NCBI RefSeq assembly: GCF_027853915.1
Contig: NZ_JAQGLA010000024.1
Span: forward strand, 1 to 64,000
Length of the DNA stretch: 64,000 bases
Direction: 5' to 3'
Source of the DNA: Saccharopolyspora oryzae
GTDB lineage: Bacteria; Actinomycetota; Actinomycetes; Mycobacteriales; Pseudonocardiaceae
Under the pieces are notes generated by a model. That model was not told where the DNA came from. It searched no databases and saw nothing but the letters and a program-made list of their open reading frames with translations. Shown here piece after piece: positions 33,345-41,762 of this stretch (its first letter is position 1; each line of letters starts with the position of its first letter). A program made the position numbers and the translations under genes.

Positions 33345-35555
33345 TCACTGCACGGCCCAGTAGGTGTAGGACGAGTAGTCCGGGTACGGGCCGAGGAACT
33401 CCTGCAGCGGGCCGAGCTCGACGGTCAGCGTCGGCTCGGTGACCAGTTCCGCCGGGATGGTGAAGGTGGTCTCCACCCAGCCTCGCGGGTCCGCGTCGAA
33501 CCGCCAGGTGCCCACCAGCTCGTCGTCGGCCCGGACCTGCACGGCGCGGGATCCGGTCGGCTCGCCGCCTTCCGGTTCGGTCGGGTCGATCCGCCCGAGG
33601 ATCGTCAGCTCCCGGCCGGGCACCAGGTCGTGGAAGGTGAAGGACTCTCCCCCGACGACGTGCCGACCGCTGTCCACCACGTCCCCGCCGTCCGGACCGA
33701 TGACCGTGCGGAGGTGGGTTCGCGGCTGGAAGCCCTGGTGCGCGGGGACGACCTGGTAGTCGTGCCGCTCCTCGTCCCGCAGGTCGGCGACGTTGAGGCG
33801 GTCGCGGATCTGCCCGTTCGGCGGTTCCAGCGGCTGGTCGCCGGAGTCCAGCAGGTCCCAGTCCGCTTGGTAGACGGTCACCTTGTCGCAGTTCCGCGCG
33901 GCCTGGCAGGCGGATCCGCCGCCGAGCGTGGTGTGCGAGAACCGCGGCGACTTCAGCTCGAAGGTGATCAGCTCGCGGCCGAACAGCCCGCCTTCGCCGA
34001 GGCCGTGCACGCTCCACGAGTCGAAGATGACGAAGTAGTCCGGGCGGCGCTGCTCCGGCAGGCGCTTCAGCTCCTCGTAGAGGCTGCCCGGGCCGTGCAG
34101 GTTCGGGGTGGCGAACCCGGTGGTGGCCAGGCCGATCAGGTCCACGATGTAGCGCTCGGAGAAGTACGCCGGCGCGCCGACGTCGTTGACCGCGACCCGG
34201 GCGCCGGGCGGCAGGTGCCCCTTGATCCAGTTGCTGATGGTCACCTGCTGGTCCCGGATGCCGGCGGCCTGCTGGGCCTGCCGCAGGCTCCAGGCGGGCA
34301 GCTGGGAGGCGCTGAACAGCAGCGCCACCACGACTCCGCCGACCAGCACGGAACGCCGCGCCGCCGGGAACAGCTGCGCCGCTGAGTGGATTCCGATGAC
34401 GGCGAACAGCAGCAGCACGGGCAGCAGCGGCTGCACGTAGCGCATGTGGTGGACGTCGGCGAACTCGAGCGTGGACACCGATGCCAGCACCAGCAGCACG
34501 CCGACGCCGACGGCCATCGCCAAGCCGCGCCACTGCGGAGCGCGGCGGAACAACCCGATCACGCCGAGGATCGCCAGCAGCAGCGCACCGGGGAAGACGT
34601 AGTCCTGCGTGGACAGTCCGGTGAACGCGGTCAGGAAGATGCGGAAGTTGCTGAGCACCTTGTCCGCGACTTCCAGCGGGTACACCGCGGGCATGTGCAG
34701 CAGCGACTTGGCCAGCACGCCGTTCTGCTCGGCCGAACCGGTCGCGATCCGGTAGAAGGCGTACTGCGCTGCGGCGGCGTAGGCGGGCAGGCCGATCCAC
34801 AGGATCCGGCCGAGCACCCGCGGCCACGGGGCGCGGGTGCCGCGGGCGTGCGCGACGACGTGCCAGACCATCACCAGGCTGAGGACGGCGGCGAACAGGA
34901 GCAGCTCGGTCCGGGTCAGCGCCGCGGCCACCGCGACCACGGGGGTCCACCGGAACCGGTTCTCCGCGCGCTCGCCGGTGAACACCAGCAGCAGGGCGAC
35001 GAGCAGGAAGGCGACGAACGCGATCTCCATACCGCTGGTGGCGCCCCAGGCCAGCGGGCCGCTCAGCGCGACCAGCAGACCGGCGCTGATGCCGGTACCG
35101 CGGCCGGCGAGCCGGGTGCCGAGGCGGTAGGTCAGCGCGGCGGTCAGCGCCAGGCACAGCGCGCCGAAGAGCATCGCGAACGGCAGGAAAGCCGAGCCGG
35201 TCACGCCGAGCGCGTAGACGCCGCCGAGGATGAGCACGTAGAGCAGGCTGCTCGCGCCGGTGCTGATCGGGTCGCCGGTGTTGTACTGCAGGAAGTGCCC
35301 GGTGCCGATCTGGCGCGCGTACTGCAGGTGGATGTAGGCGTCGTCGACCGGCGGGATGAAGTGCCACTGGTTGTAGGCCAGGTTCACCACCAGGAACAGG
35401 GCGGTGACCAGCAGCGAGAGGCCGCCGATCAGCCATGCCCCGGCGTCCTGGAACGGGCGTCCGGCCGGTGGCGGACCGGTGGCTGCTCCGGACTCGGGTG
35501 ATCCGGTCGGGACCTCGTCGTGCTCCCCGGCGCTGGGCGCCGCGAATCTCGTCAT
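33345..35555 (-). CDS. GT-C type membrane glycosyltransferase
   Basis: This 736-residue protein has about ten transmembrane segments in its first 420 residues and a large extracytoplasmic C-terminal domain (about 440-736). The first loop carries the GT-C signature PVDDAYIHLQYARQIGTG followed by NTGDPISTGASSLLY, with the paired aspartates that bind the polyprenyl-phosphate sugar donor. This arrangement is shared by mycobacterial cell-wall arabinofuranosyl- and mannosyltransferases. The enzyme probably transfers a sugar from a lipid-linked donor to cell-wall polysaccharide or a glycolipid outside the membrane. The ATG has a CGGAG site 7 bp upstream. It stands alone and ends in a perfect hairpin terminator. 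Donor and acceptor are unknown. Confidence 0.82.
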   Translation of the reverse strand: MTRFAAPSAGEHDEVPTGSPESGAATGPPPAGRPFQDAGAWLIGGLSLLVTALFLVVNLAYNQWHFIPPVDDAYIHLQYARQIGTGHFLQYNTGDPISTGASSLLYVLILGGVYALGVTGSAFLPFAMLFGALCLALTAALTYRLGTRLAGRGTGISAGLLVALSGPLAWGATSGMEIAFVAFLLVALLLVFTGERAENRFRWTPVVAVAAALTRTELLLFAAVLSLVMVWHVVAHARGTRAPWPRVLGRILWIGLPAYAAAAQYAFYRIATGSAEQNGVLAKSLLHMPAVYPLEVADKVLSNFRIFLTAFTGLSTQDYVFPGALLLAILGVIGLFRRAPQWRGLAMAVGVGVLLVLASVSTLEFADVHHMRYVQPLLPVLLLFAVIGIHSAAQLFPAARRSVLVGGVVVALLFSASQLPAWSLRQAQQAAGIRDQQVTISNWIKGHLPPGARVAVNDVGAPAYFSERYIVDLIGLATTGFATPNLHGPGSLYEELKRLPEQRRPDYFVIFDSWSVHGLGEGGLFGRELITFELKSPRFSHTTLGGGSACQAARNCDKVTVYQADWDLLDSGDQPLEPPNGQIRDRLNVADLRDEERHDYQVVPAHQGFQPRTHLRTVIGPDGGDVVDSGRHVVGGESFTFHDLVPGRELTILGRIDPTEPEGGEPTGSRAVQVRADDELVGTWRFDADPRGWVETTFTIPAELVTEPTLTVELGPLQEFLGPYPDYSSYTYWAVQ

Positions 35556-35909
35556 GCTTGCTCCGAAAGGGGTGAGATCAGCGCGCGTTCCGACCGCGCG
35601 CGAAAGGAGAGAGGCGCCTGCTGGCGCTGGAGAACCGGTGCGGCTTTGCAGGTTCGGCGAGAGCGATGCGGTCGCCCGGCATCGATCGCCCAGATCAAGA
35701 ACCCAACGCCGTCATCCTCCGAATCCACGCGACCACAACGCGAAACCGCGCAAACCACCCAAGCCGCGCAGAACGAGATTAACCCGTCCGGGTGACCTCT
35801 CCGAAGCGAGGGTCAGCAAGAGGCGCGCAGGGGTTCGGTGCGAACAGCCAGGCGGTGACCGAGATGCCGCTACCGGCGTGGAAGGAGCACCGGAAACGGG
35901 AATGAGGGC
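35556..35909. other. Intergenic region between rnpB and the GT-C gene
   Basis: 354 bp without a supported gene. It must contain the 3' end signals of rnpB and the promoter of the glycosyltransferase gene, neither of which I can define. A stretch from about 35849 (ACAGCCAGGCGGTG followed by partly matching sequence) resembles the right arm of the stem-loop near 4460. Confidence 0.5.
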
Positions 35910-36306
35910 GGATGAGCCGGCCTCTAAGCCGGATTCTGTTCGTGGGGGCCTCGCGGCCGTCCCAGTCGGTGACCATCCATCTCGGCCCGCCGTTGCCGAC
36001 GGGCTCGTGCGGCCTACCCGCGAACTCGGGCGGGCCGCCCTCGATCGTTCGCGCAGACGCCTGGTGGGGCGCCCTCTTGGCCTTGCTCCGGGTGGGGTTT
36101 ACCTAGCCACCCCGGTCACCCGAGGTGCTGGTGGTCTCTTACACCACCGTTTCACCCTTACCCGGCGGAGTCCGCCGGGCGGTCTGCTTTCTGTGGCACT
36201 GTCCCGCGGGTCGCCCCGGGTTGCCGTTAGCAACCACCCTGCCCTGTGGAGTCCGGACTTTCCTCGACGGGATCGCTCCCGCCGCGGTCACCCAGCCGAC
36301 TCATCC
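35910..36306 (-). ncRNA. rnpB: RNase P RNA, bacterial type A
   Basis: About 397 nt on the minus strand form the catalytic RNA of RNase P, which cuts the 5' leader from pre-tRNAs. The universally conserved block GAGGAAAGTCCGGACTCC and CACAGGGCAGGGTGGTTGC appears near the 5' end (CR I and P4 half), AGGGTGAAACGGTG in the middle, and the 3' P4-side sequence AACAGAATCCGGCTTA near the end. The terminal P1 helix pairs GGATGAG at 36300-36306 with CTCATCC at 35910-35916 and extends for about 12 bp. Exact ends are uncertain by a few nucleotides. It starts 12 bp after the sugar-kinase stop codon. Confidence 0.93.
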
Positions 36307-36315
36307 GCACCGTCG

Positions 36316-36321
36316 AGTCTA
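36316..36321 (-). promoter_or_regulatory. -10 box of the rnpB promoter
   Basis: TAGACT, 9 bp upstream of the first P1 nucleotide of RNase P RNA, fits a -10 hexamer. Its TAG is also the stop codon of the upstream kinase gene, so the rnpB core promoter lies within the kinase coding end. No good -35 hexamer is visible at 16-18 bp. Confidence 0.45.
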
Positions 36322-37326
36322 GAACGCCTCGGGCGCAGGTCGCGGCCCGGCCCCGGCTGGATCTGCTCGGCTCAGGCGGTCCCGCGCGGCCCGGTCGGCG
36401 CCGATGCGGTCCAGGCCGAGCAGCCCGGCGCCGATCACCGGGGGCGCTTCGACCAGGCGGACCTGCACCTCGGGGGCCACCTTCGCGCACCGGCGCCGGA
36501 TGTCCGGGAGCAGCCGCCGCCCGGCCCCGGCCAGCACGCCGCCGCCCAGGACGACCGTGGGCGCGTCGAGGAGGTCCAGCCGGCGCAGGGACACCGCGGC
36601 CAGCAGTCCGATCTCCTCGGCCTGCCGGTCGACGAGTTCGGTGGCGACCGCGTCCCCTGCCTCGGCGACCTCGAACAGCAGCGGGCACAGCTCGTGCAGC
36701 ACGTCGCGGTGCAGTTCGCCGAAGTGCAGGGCTTCGACGACCTCGGCCGCGCTGCGCATCCCGAAGTGGGCGACGACGGCGGGCAGCAGTTCGGTCGGCG
36801 CACCGCGGCCGTCTTCGGCCCGCACCGCCCACCACAGGGCCTCCTGGCCGAGGAAGGCCCCGCCGCCCCAGTCGCCGGAGATCCGGCCGATCGCCGGGAA
36901 GCGGGAGGTGCGGCCGTCGGCGGCGACTCCGACGCTGTTGATCCCGGCGCCGCACACGACCGCCACCCCGACCCCGTCGTCGGTTCCGGCGCGCAGCAGC
37001 GCGAAGGTGTCGTTGTCCACCGACAGCGTCTCCGACCAGCCGCGTTCGGCCATGGCCCGGCGCAGCTCGTCCTCCTCGCGCGGCAGGTCCGCCCCGGCCA
37101 GGCAGGCCGCGGTGTGCCGGGCGAACGGCGGGCCGTCGGGCAGCCCGGCCAGGGCGGTGGCCTCGGCGGCGAGTTCGGCGAGGGCGTCCATGCAGCGCTG
37201 GACGCCGACGTGCTGCGGCGACGCTCCGGGGCCGCGCACGGCGGCCAGCACCGACCCGTCGTCAGCGACGAGCAGGACGTCGGTCTTGCTGTTGCCGCCG
37301 TCGATGGCCAGCACTGCGGGCTTCAT
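36319..37326 (-). CDS. BadF/BadG-family sugar kinase (N-acetylglucosamine-kinase-like)
   Basis: This 335-residue kinase has the ASKHA fold: phosphate-1 motif VLAIDGGNSKTDVLLV, phosphate-2-like VAVVCGAGINSVGV, RISGDWGGGAFLG with the conserved substrate and catalytic region, and adenosine motif TVVLGGGVLAGAG. This matches the eukaryotic-type N-acetylglucosamine kinase/BadF branch, which phosphorylates amino sugars or related sugars with ATP in the cytoplasm. The ATG overlaps the stop of the GH4 glycosidase gene (ATGA), so it is the last gene of the sugar operon. Because uptake here is by an ABC transporter, this kinase is the likely source of the sugar phosphate that a GH4 enzyme needs. Confidence 0.87.
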   Translation of the reverse strand: MKPAVLAIDGGNSKTDVLLVADDGSVLAAVRGPGASPQHVGVQRCMDALAELAAEATALAGLPDGPPFARHTAACLAGADLPREEDELRRAMAERGWSETLSVDNDTFALLRAGTDDGVGVAVVCGAGINSVGVAADGRTSRFPAIGRISGDWGGGAFLGQEALWWAVRAEDGRGAPTELLPAVVAHFGMRSAAEVVEALHFGELHRDVLHELCPLLFEVAEAGDAVATELVDRQAEEIGLLAAVSLRRLDLLDAPTVVLGGGVLAGAGRRLLPDIRRRCAKVAPEVQVRLVEAPPVIGAGLLGLDRIGADRAARDRLSRADPAGAGPRPAPEAF

Positions 37327-38576
37327 CGGGCCCACGGCAGGAACTGGGCGTTGCGCCGCACGAGCTCGTCGGCCAGCCGGTCGGCGACCGCGTGCTGGCC
37401 GATCAGCGGGTGCGCGAGCAGCGCGTCGGCGACCCGGTCCCGGCCGCCGCGCAGCGCCGCGTCCAGCGCCAGCTGCTCGTAGCCCGCGACGTGCCCGATC
37501 AGCCCGGCCAGCGCGGGTTCCACCGGTCGCACCGGGAGCGGGCGGGCACCACCGGTGTCCACAGTGGAGTTCGTCTCGACCACCATGTCGTCCGGCAGGA
37601 ACGGGAGCGCGCCGTCGTTGCGCACGTTCACGACGTGCTCGTCCGGTCCGCCGGAGGTCAGCGAGCGCACGAGCTGCACCGCCGCCTCCGAGTAGTAGGC
37701 GCCACCTCGTTGGGACAGCTCTTCCGGCTTGGCCTTCAGCTCGGGATCGGCGTAGCGCTTGAGCAGGTTCCGTTCCACGTCGGCCACCACCGTCGCCCGA
37801 GGCGGCGATTTCCGCTGCTGGGCAAGCACTTCGTCGTGCGCGTAGAAGTACTTCAGGTAGTACGACGGCACCGCTCCCAGCCGGCGGAACAGCTCCGGCG
37901 GCAGCCCGATGTGCTCCGACATCGCCTCGGCGTGCTCACCGAGCAGGTCCGGCAGGACGTCCCGGCCCTCGACCCGCACACCGCGCACCCAGGTCAGGTG
38001 GTTGAGGCCGGTGTGCTCCAGCTGCACGGAATCCGGTGTCACGTCGAGGAGTTGCGCGATCCAGCGGCTGAAGGTGATCGCGACGTTGCACAGCCCCACC
38101 GCGCGATGCCCTTCGCCGAGCAGCGCGCGGGTCACGATGCCGACCGGGTTGGTGAAGTTGACGATCCACGCCTGCGGCGCGACCTCCCGCACGCGCTCTG
38201 CGATGTCGAGCACCACCGGCACCGTGCGCAGCGCCTTGGCCAGGCCTCCCGCACCAGTGGTCTCCTGGCCGATGCACCCGCAGTCCAGCGGGAACGTCTC
38301 GTCGCCGTACCGCGCCTGCTGACCGCCGACGCGCAGCTGCAGCAGGACCGCCGAAGCTCCGGTCGCCGCCTCGACCAGGTCGGAGGTCGTGCGCAGCCGC
38401 GCCGGATGCCCGGCCTCGCGCAGGAGCCGGCGGCTGAAATCCGCCACCACGGCCAGCCGTTCGGCGTCCGGGTCGACCAGCACGATCTCCTCGATCGCCG
38501 GTTCGCGGCGCCGGGCCAGTCCGTCGATCAGCTCGGGCGTGTAGGTGGAACCACCGCCCACCACCGTCAGTTTCAT
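37323..38576 (-). CDS. GH4 family 6-phospho-beta-glucosidase
   Basis: This 417-residue glycosidase needs NAD+ and a divalent metal and works by oxidation-elimination. It shows the Rossmann start MKLTVVGGGSTYTPELIDGL, the GH4 motifs CGCIGQETTGAGGLAKALR and WIVNFTNPVGIVTRALL, and the metal-ligand pair Cys163 (VGLCNVAI) and His193 (HTGLNHLTW). The length is typical for the 6-phospho-beta-glucosidase branch. Family members act on phosphorylated disaccharides or phospho-glycosides, usually after PTS uptake, whereas the operon here has an ABC transporter and a kinase. The start is 2 bp from the permease stop, and the start codon is well fixed by the NAD motif. Confidence 0.92.
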   Translation of the reverse strand: MKLTVVGGGSTYTPELIDGLARRREPAIEEIVLVDPDAERLAVVADFSRRLLREAGHPARLRTTSDLVEAATGASAVLLQLRVGGQQARYGDETFPLDCGCIGQETTGAGGLAKALRTVPVVLDIAERVREVAPQAWIVNFTNPVGIVTRALLGEGHRAVGLCNVAITFSRWIAQLLDVTPDSVQLEHTGLNHLTWVRGVRVEGRDVLPDLLGEHAEAMSEHIGLPPELFRRLGAVPSYYLKYFYAHDEVLAQQRKSPPRATVVADVERNLLKRYADPELKAKPEELSQRGGAYYSEAAVQLVRSLTSGGPDEHVVNVRNDGALPFLPDDMVVETNSTVDTGGARPLPVRPVEPALAGLIGHVAGYEQLALDAALRGGRDRVADALLAHPLIGQHAVADRLADELVRRNAQFLPWAR

Positions 38577-38578
38577 GG

Positions 38579-39448
38579 TCACCCCTTGACTCCGGTGAAG
38601 GTGATGCCGCGGACGAAAGCGCGTTGGGCGAACAGGAACAGCACGATGACCGGCAGCATGACCAGGACCGTGGCGGCCATCGTCAGGTTCCACTCCACCC
38701 GGTGCATGCCGCGGAACGAGGCCAGCCCGACCGACAGCGTCCAGGACTGCTGGTTCTCCCCGGCGTAGAGCAGCGGGCCGAAGAAGTCGTTCCAGGTGTA
38801 GAGGAAGCAGAACATCGCCGCGGCCGCGATGCCCGGCCGGGCCATCGGCAGCACGATCCGCAGCATCGCGGTGAACTCCGAGCAGCCGTCCACCTTCGCC
38901 GCGTCCACGTAGGACCGCGGGATGGTCAGGAAGAACTGCCGCAGCAGGAAGATGCTGAAGGCGTCGCCGAACAGGTGCGGGATGATCAGCGGCCACAGCG
39001 TGCCGGTGAGCTCGAAGCGGGTCCACAGGATGTACAGCGGCACCGCGGTCACCTGCGGCGGCAGCATCATCGCCGCGATCACCAGCACGAACGACACGCC
39101 GCGACCGCGCCAGCGCAGCTTGGCCAGCGCGTAGGCCACCGGGATGCTGGAGACCAGCATGAACGCGGTGGCCAGCACCGAGTACAGCAGGCTGTTGAGC
39201 AGGAAGCGCAGCATCGGCGCCTGCACGAAGACCTGGGCGAAGTTCTCCCAGTGCCACTCCTGCGGCCACAGGTTCGCGGTCAGCGCCTGCTGGTCGGACA
39301 TCACCGCGGTGAGGAGCACGAACACCAGCGGCAGCAGGAACACCACCCCGAGCGCGAGCCCGAGGCTGTGCACCGCGATCCAGTTCAGCCGGCGATTCCG
39401 GCGGTACCGCACGAGATCAGCGCGATCGGGGTTCAGCACGGCGGTCAC
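38579..39448 (-). CDS. Carbohydrate ABC transporter permease, MalG type
   Basis: This 289-residue inner-membrane permease has six hydrophobic helices and the EAA loop reading YVDAAKVDGCSEFTAMLRIVLPMARPG, which contacts the ATPase. The C-terminus FAQRAFVRGITFTGVKG is typical of the CUT1 MalG branch. Its GTG start follows the stop of the partner permease with no spacing. The ATPase subunit is not in the operon; a shared MsiK-type ATPase encoded elsewhere is usual in actinomycetes. Confidence 0.92.
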   Translation of the reverse strand: MTAVLNPDRADLVRYRRNRRLNWIAVHSLGLALGVVFLLPLVFVLLTAVMSDQQALTANLWPQEWHWENFAQVFVQAPMLRFLLNSLLYSVLATAFMLVSSIPVAYALAKLRWRGRGVSFVLVIAAMMLPPQVTAVPLYILWTRFELTGTLWPLIIPHLFGDAFSIFLLRQFFLTIPRSYVDAAKVDGCSEFTAMLRIVLPMARPGIAAAAMFCFLYTWNDFFGPLLYAGENQQSWTLSVGLASFRGMHRVEWNLTMAATVLVMLPVIVLFLFAQRAFVRGITFTGVKG

Positions 39449-40405
39449 TCAGCCCACCTCCTCGGCGTTGGTGCCGCCGCGCATCCGGCGGATCAGCAGG
39501 GCGGTGAAACCGAGCGAGAACGCGAACAGCACGACGGCCATCGCCGCGGCGTAACCCATGTTGTAGTAGTGGAATCCCTGCTGGTAGAGCCAGGCCGGGA
39601 AGGTCAGCGTCGCGTTGTCCGGATAGCCCAGGACCTTGCTGCTGCCCACCACCTCGGCCTGCCCGGAGGCCACCGACCCGGCCACCACCGCCTGCGTGAA
39701 GTACTGCAGCGAGAAGATGATCGAGTTGACCACGCCGAACAGCAGCACCGGCGCGATCGACGGGATCGTGACGTGCCGGAAGCGGCCGACCGGACCGGCA
39801 CCGTCGAGCGCCGCCGCCTCGTGCAGCTCCTGGGGCACGTCCAGCAGCGCGGCCAGCATGATGATCATCAGCTCGCCGCTGCCCCACAACGTCAGCAGCG
39901 TCAGCGCCGGTTTGGCCCACGCCGGGTCGTTGAACCACAGCGGCCCGTCGATGCCCAGCAGACCGAGCAGCCCGTTCACCGGCCCTGTTCCGGGGTTGAA
40001 CAGGAAGGTGAACGCGAGCGTGGCGGCGACCGGCGGGGCCAGCGCGGGCAGGTAGCACAGCGTGCGGACCAGCCCGACCCCGCGCCGCAGCCGGGCGATC
40101 ACCGCCGCCACCCCGAGGGCGAACACCACGCGCAGCACCGTGAGGACCACGACCAGCCACAGCGTGTTCGCGGCCGCGATGCGCACCACCGGGTCGCCGA
40201 ACAGCAGGTAGGCGTAGTTGCGCAGACCCACCCACTCCGGCGGGCTGAGCAGGTCGTACCCGGTGAACGAGAAGTAGCCGGTGGCCAGCAGCGGGTACGC
40301 GAAGAACACGGTGAACCCGATGATCCACGGCGACATGAACGCCACCACCTGCAAGCGGCGACGCGTTCTGCGGGCGCGGGCCGCGCGTTGGAGCGTCACG
40401 GCCAT
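39449..40405 (-). CDS. Carbohydrate ABC transporter permease, MalF type
   Basis: This 318-residue permease has six membrane helices and the EAA motif ELHEAAALDGAGPVGRFRHVTIPSIAP. The preferred ATG lies in TGATG shared with the solute-binding protein gene. It forms a heterodimer with the MalG-type protein to import the sugar bound by the lipoprotein encoded just upstream. Confidence 0.92.
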   Translation of the reverse strand: MAVTLQRAARARRTRRRLQVVAFMSPWIIGFTVFFAYPLLATGYFSFTGYDLLSPPEWVGLRNYAYLLFGDPVVRIAAANTLWLVVVLTVLRVVFALGVAAVIARLRRGVGLVRTLCYLPALAPPVAATLAFTFLFNPGTGPVNGLLGLLGIDGPLWFNDPAWAKPALTLLTLWGSGELMIIMLAALLDVPQELHEAAALDGAGPVGRFRHVTIPSIAPVLLFGVVNSIIFSLQYFTQAVVAGSVASGQAEVVGSSKVLGYPDNATLTFPAWLYQQGFHYYNMGYAAAMAVVLFAFSLGFTALLIRRMRGGTNAEEVG

Positions 40406-41754
40406 CAGTTGCCGCCGAGCGCCTTGGCCGCGTCGATCTGGCCGTCCAGCTCCCGCAGCGCGGCACCCAGGTCGCCGACCTGGCCGCTCTGCCACTTCAC
40501 CGAGAAGTCCTCAGTGGACTTCATGTAGGCGCTGCCGTTCGGGCTCGGCGGGCTGGGCACCAGCTGCGGGTTGTCGAACAGGTCGAGGAAGGTCTGGTAC
40601 TGCTCGCTGGTCTCCACCCGCGGGTCGTGCAGCGCTGCGGTCGTGGTCGGCACGTTCTTCAGGCCGTTGGCCAGTTCCACCAGCGCGTTCGTGTCGGTGG
40701 TCAGGTAGCGGACGAGTTCCCAAGCCGCGCCGGCGTTCTCGGCTCCGCGCGGGATGCCGATGATGGTGCCGGTGACGAACCCGGTGCCGTAGAGCTCGGG
40801 TTTCGCGTCGGCGACCGGGAACGGCGCGGTGGCGTAGCGCAGGTCCGGCGTGGTGTCCTCGATGAACCCGGTGCGGTACTCGCCGTCGATCATCATCGCG
40901 ATCTTGCCGCTCTGGAAGGCGTTGTCGGCGGAGTACTGCTGGCCGAGCCCGGAGGTGAACTGCACCAGCCGGTCCCAGCCGTAGAAGTCGACGAGCTCCT
41001 TCTGCCAGCGGTACATCTCCTGCCAGGCCGGGTCCTGGCCCAGCACCGACTTGCCCTGCTGGTCCATCCACTCCGCGCCGAAGTGCGGCGCCCAGTTCCA
41101 CGGGTGGTTGGCCTGCGAGCCCAGCACCGGCAGGAAGCCGGCGACCTTGATCGAGCCGTCCGGGTTGAACTCGGTGAGGCGCTTGGCCATGTCGGTCAGC
41201 TCGGACATGGTCTTGGGCGGCTGGGTGATGCCCGCGCGGGCGAAGGCGTCGGTGTTGTAGAAGAGGCCGTAGACGTCGGCCAGCAGCGGCATCGCGCAGC
41301 GCTTGCCGTCGAACTCGGTGTACTTCTGGGACACCTCGACGATCTGGTCCAGGTCGACCCGGTCGCGCTGCAGGTAGGGGCCGAGGTCCTGCCAGGCGCC
41401 GCTGGAGCAGAACTGGCCGAGGTTGATGGTCTCCGCCGAGATCGCCACGTCCGGCGGGTTGCCGCCGCGGATGGCCTGGGTGATCTTGTCGTCGTCCTGG
41501 TTGCCCTGGCTGTTGATGGTGATGTTCGGGTGCTGGGCGTGGAACCCGTCGAGGACCCGGTTGAGCACGTCAAGCTCGCGGTCGGTGAACTGGCTGGACA
41601 CGGTGATGGTGACCTGCTCGTCGGGACCCGGCGCGGGCTGCGGACCGTCCGATGTGGACCCGGCGGTGCAGGACGCGGCCACCAGCGCGGTCGCCGCGGT
41701 CGCGAGGGCCAACAGCCCGCGTCTGCTCGCGCGGGCGGGGAACCTCGATCTCAT
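40405..41754 (-). CDS. Sugar ABC transporter substrate-binding lipoprotein
   Basis: This 449-residue protein has a twin-arginine-like start (SRRGLLALATAATALVAASC) ending in a lipobox VAASC, so it is a membrane-anchored extracellular receptor. The mature part is a type 1 extracellular solute-binding protein (CUT1 family), with TITVSSQFTDRELDVLNRVL and later NYD-type domain features such as MPLLADVYGLFYNTDAFARAG and GKIAMMIDGEYRTGF. The ATG at 41754 has a perfect AGGAGG 6 bp upstream. It is the first structural gene after the ROK regulator (8 bp). The ligand is probably a beta-linked disaccharide, judging by the GH4 enzyme. Confidence 0.92.
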   Translation of the reverse strand: MRSRFPARASRRGLLALATAATALVAASCTAGSTSDGPQPAPGPDEQVTITVSSQFTDRELDVLNRVLDGFHAQHPNITINSQGNQDDDKITQAIRGGNPPDVAISAETINLGQFCSSGAWQDLGPYLQRDRVDLDQIVEVSQKYTEFDGKRCAMPLLADVYGLFYNTDAFARAGITQPPKTMSELTDMAKRLTEFNPDGSIKVAGFLPVLGSQANHPWNWAPHFGAEWMDQQGKSVLGQDPAWQEMYRWQKELVDFYGWDRLVQFTSGLGQQYSADNAFQSGKIAMMIDGEYRTGFIEDTTPDLRYATAPFPVADAKPELYGTGFVTGTIIGIPRGAENAGAAWELVRYLTTDTNALVELANGLKNVPTTTAALHDPRVETSEQYQTFLDLFDNPQLVPSPPSPNGSAYMKSTEDFSVKWQSGQVGDLGAALRELDGQIDAAKALGGN

Positions 41755-41762
41755 CGCGCCTC

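Noticed and set aside
35404-37482. A 692-codon plus-strand frame across rnpB and the kinase gene
   Set aside because: It runs antisense through the RNase P RNA and has shadow composition; both real genes lie on the minus strand.
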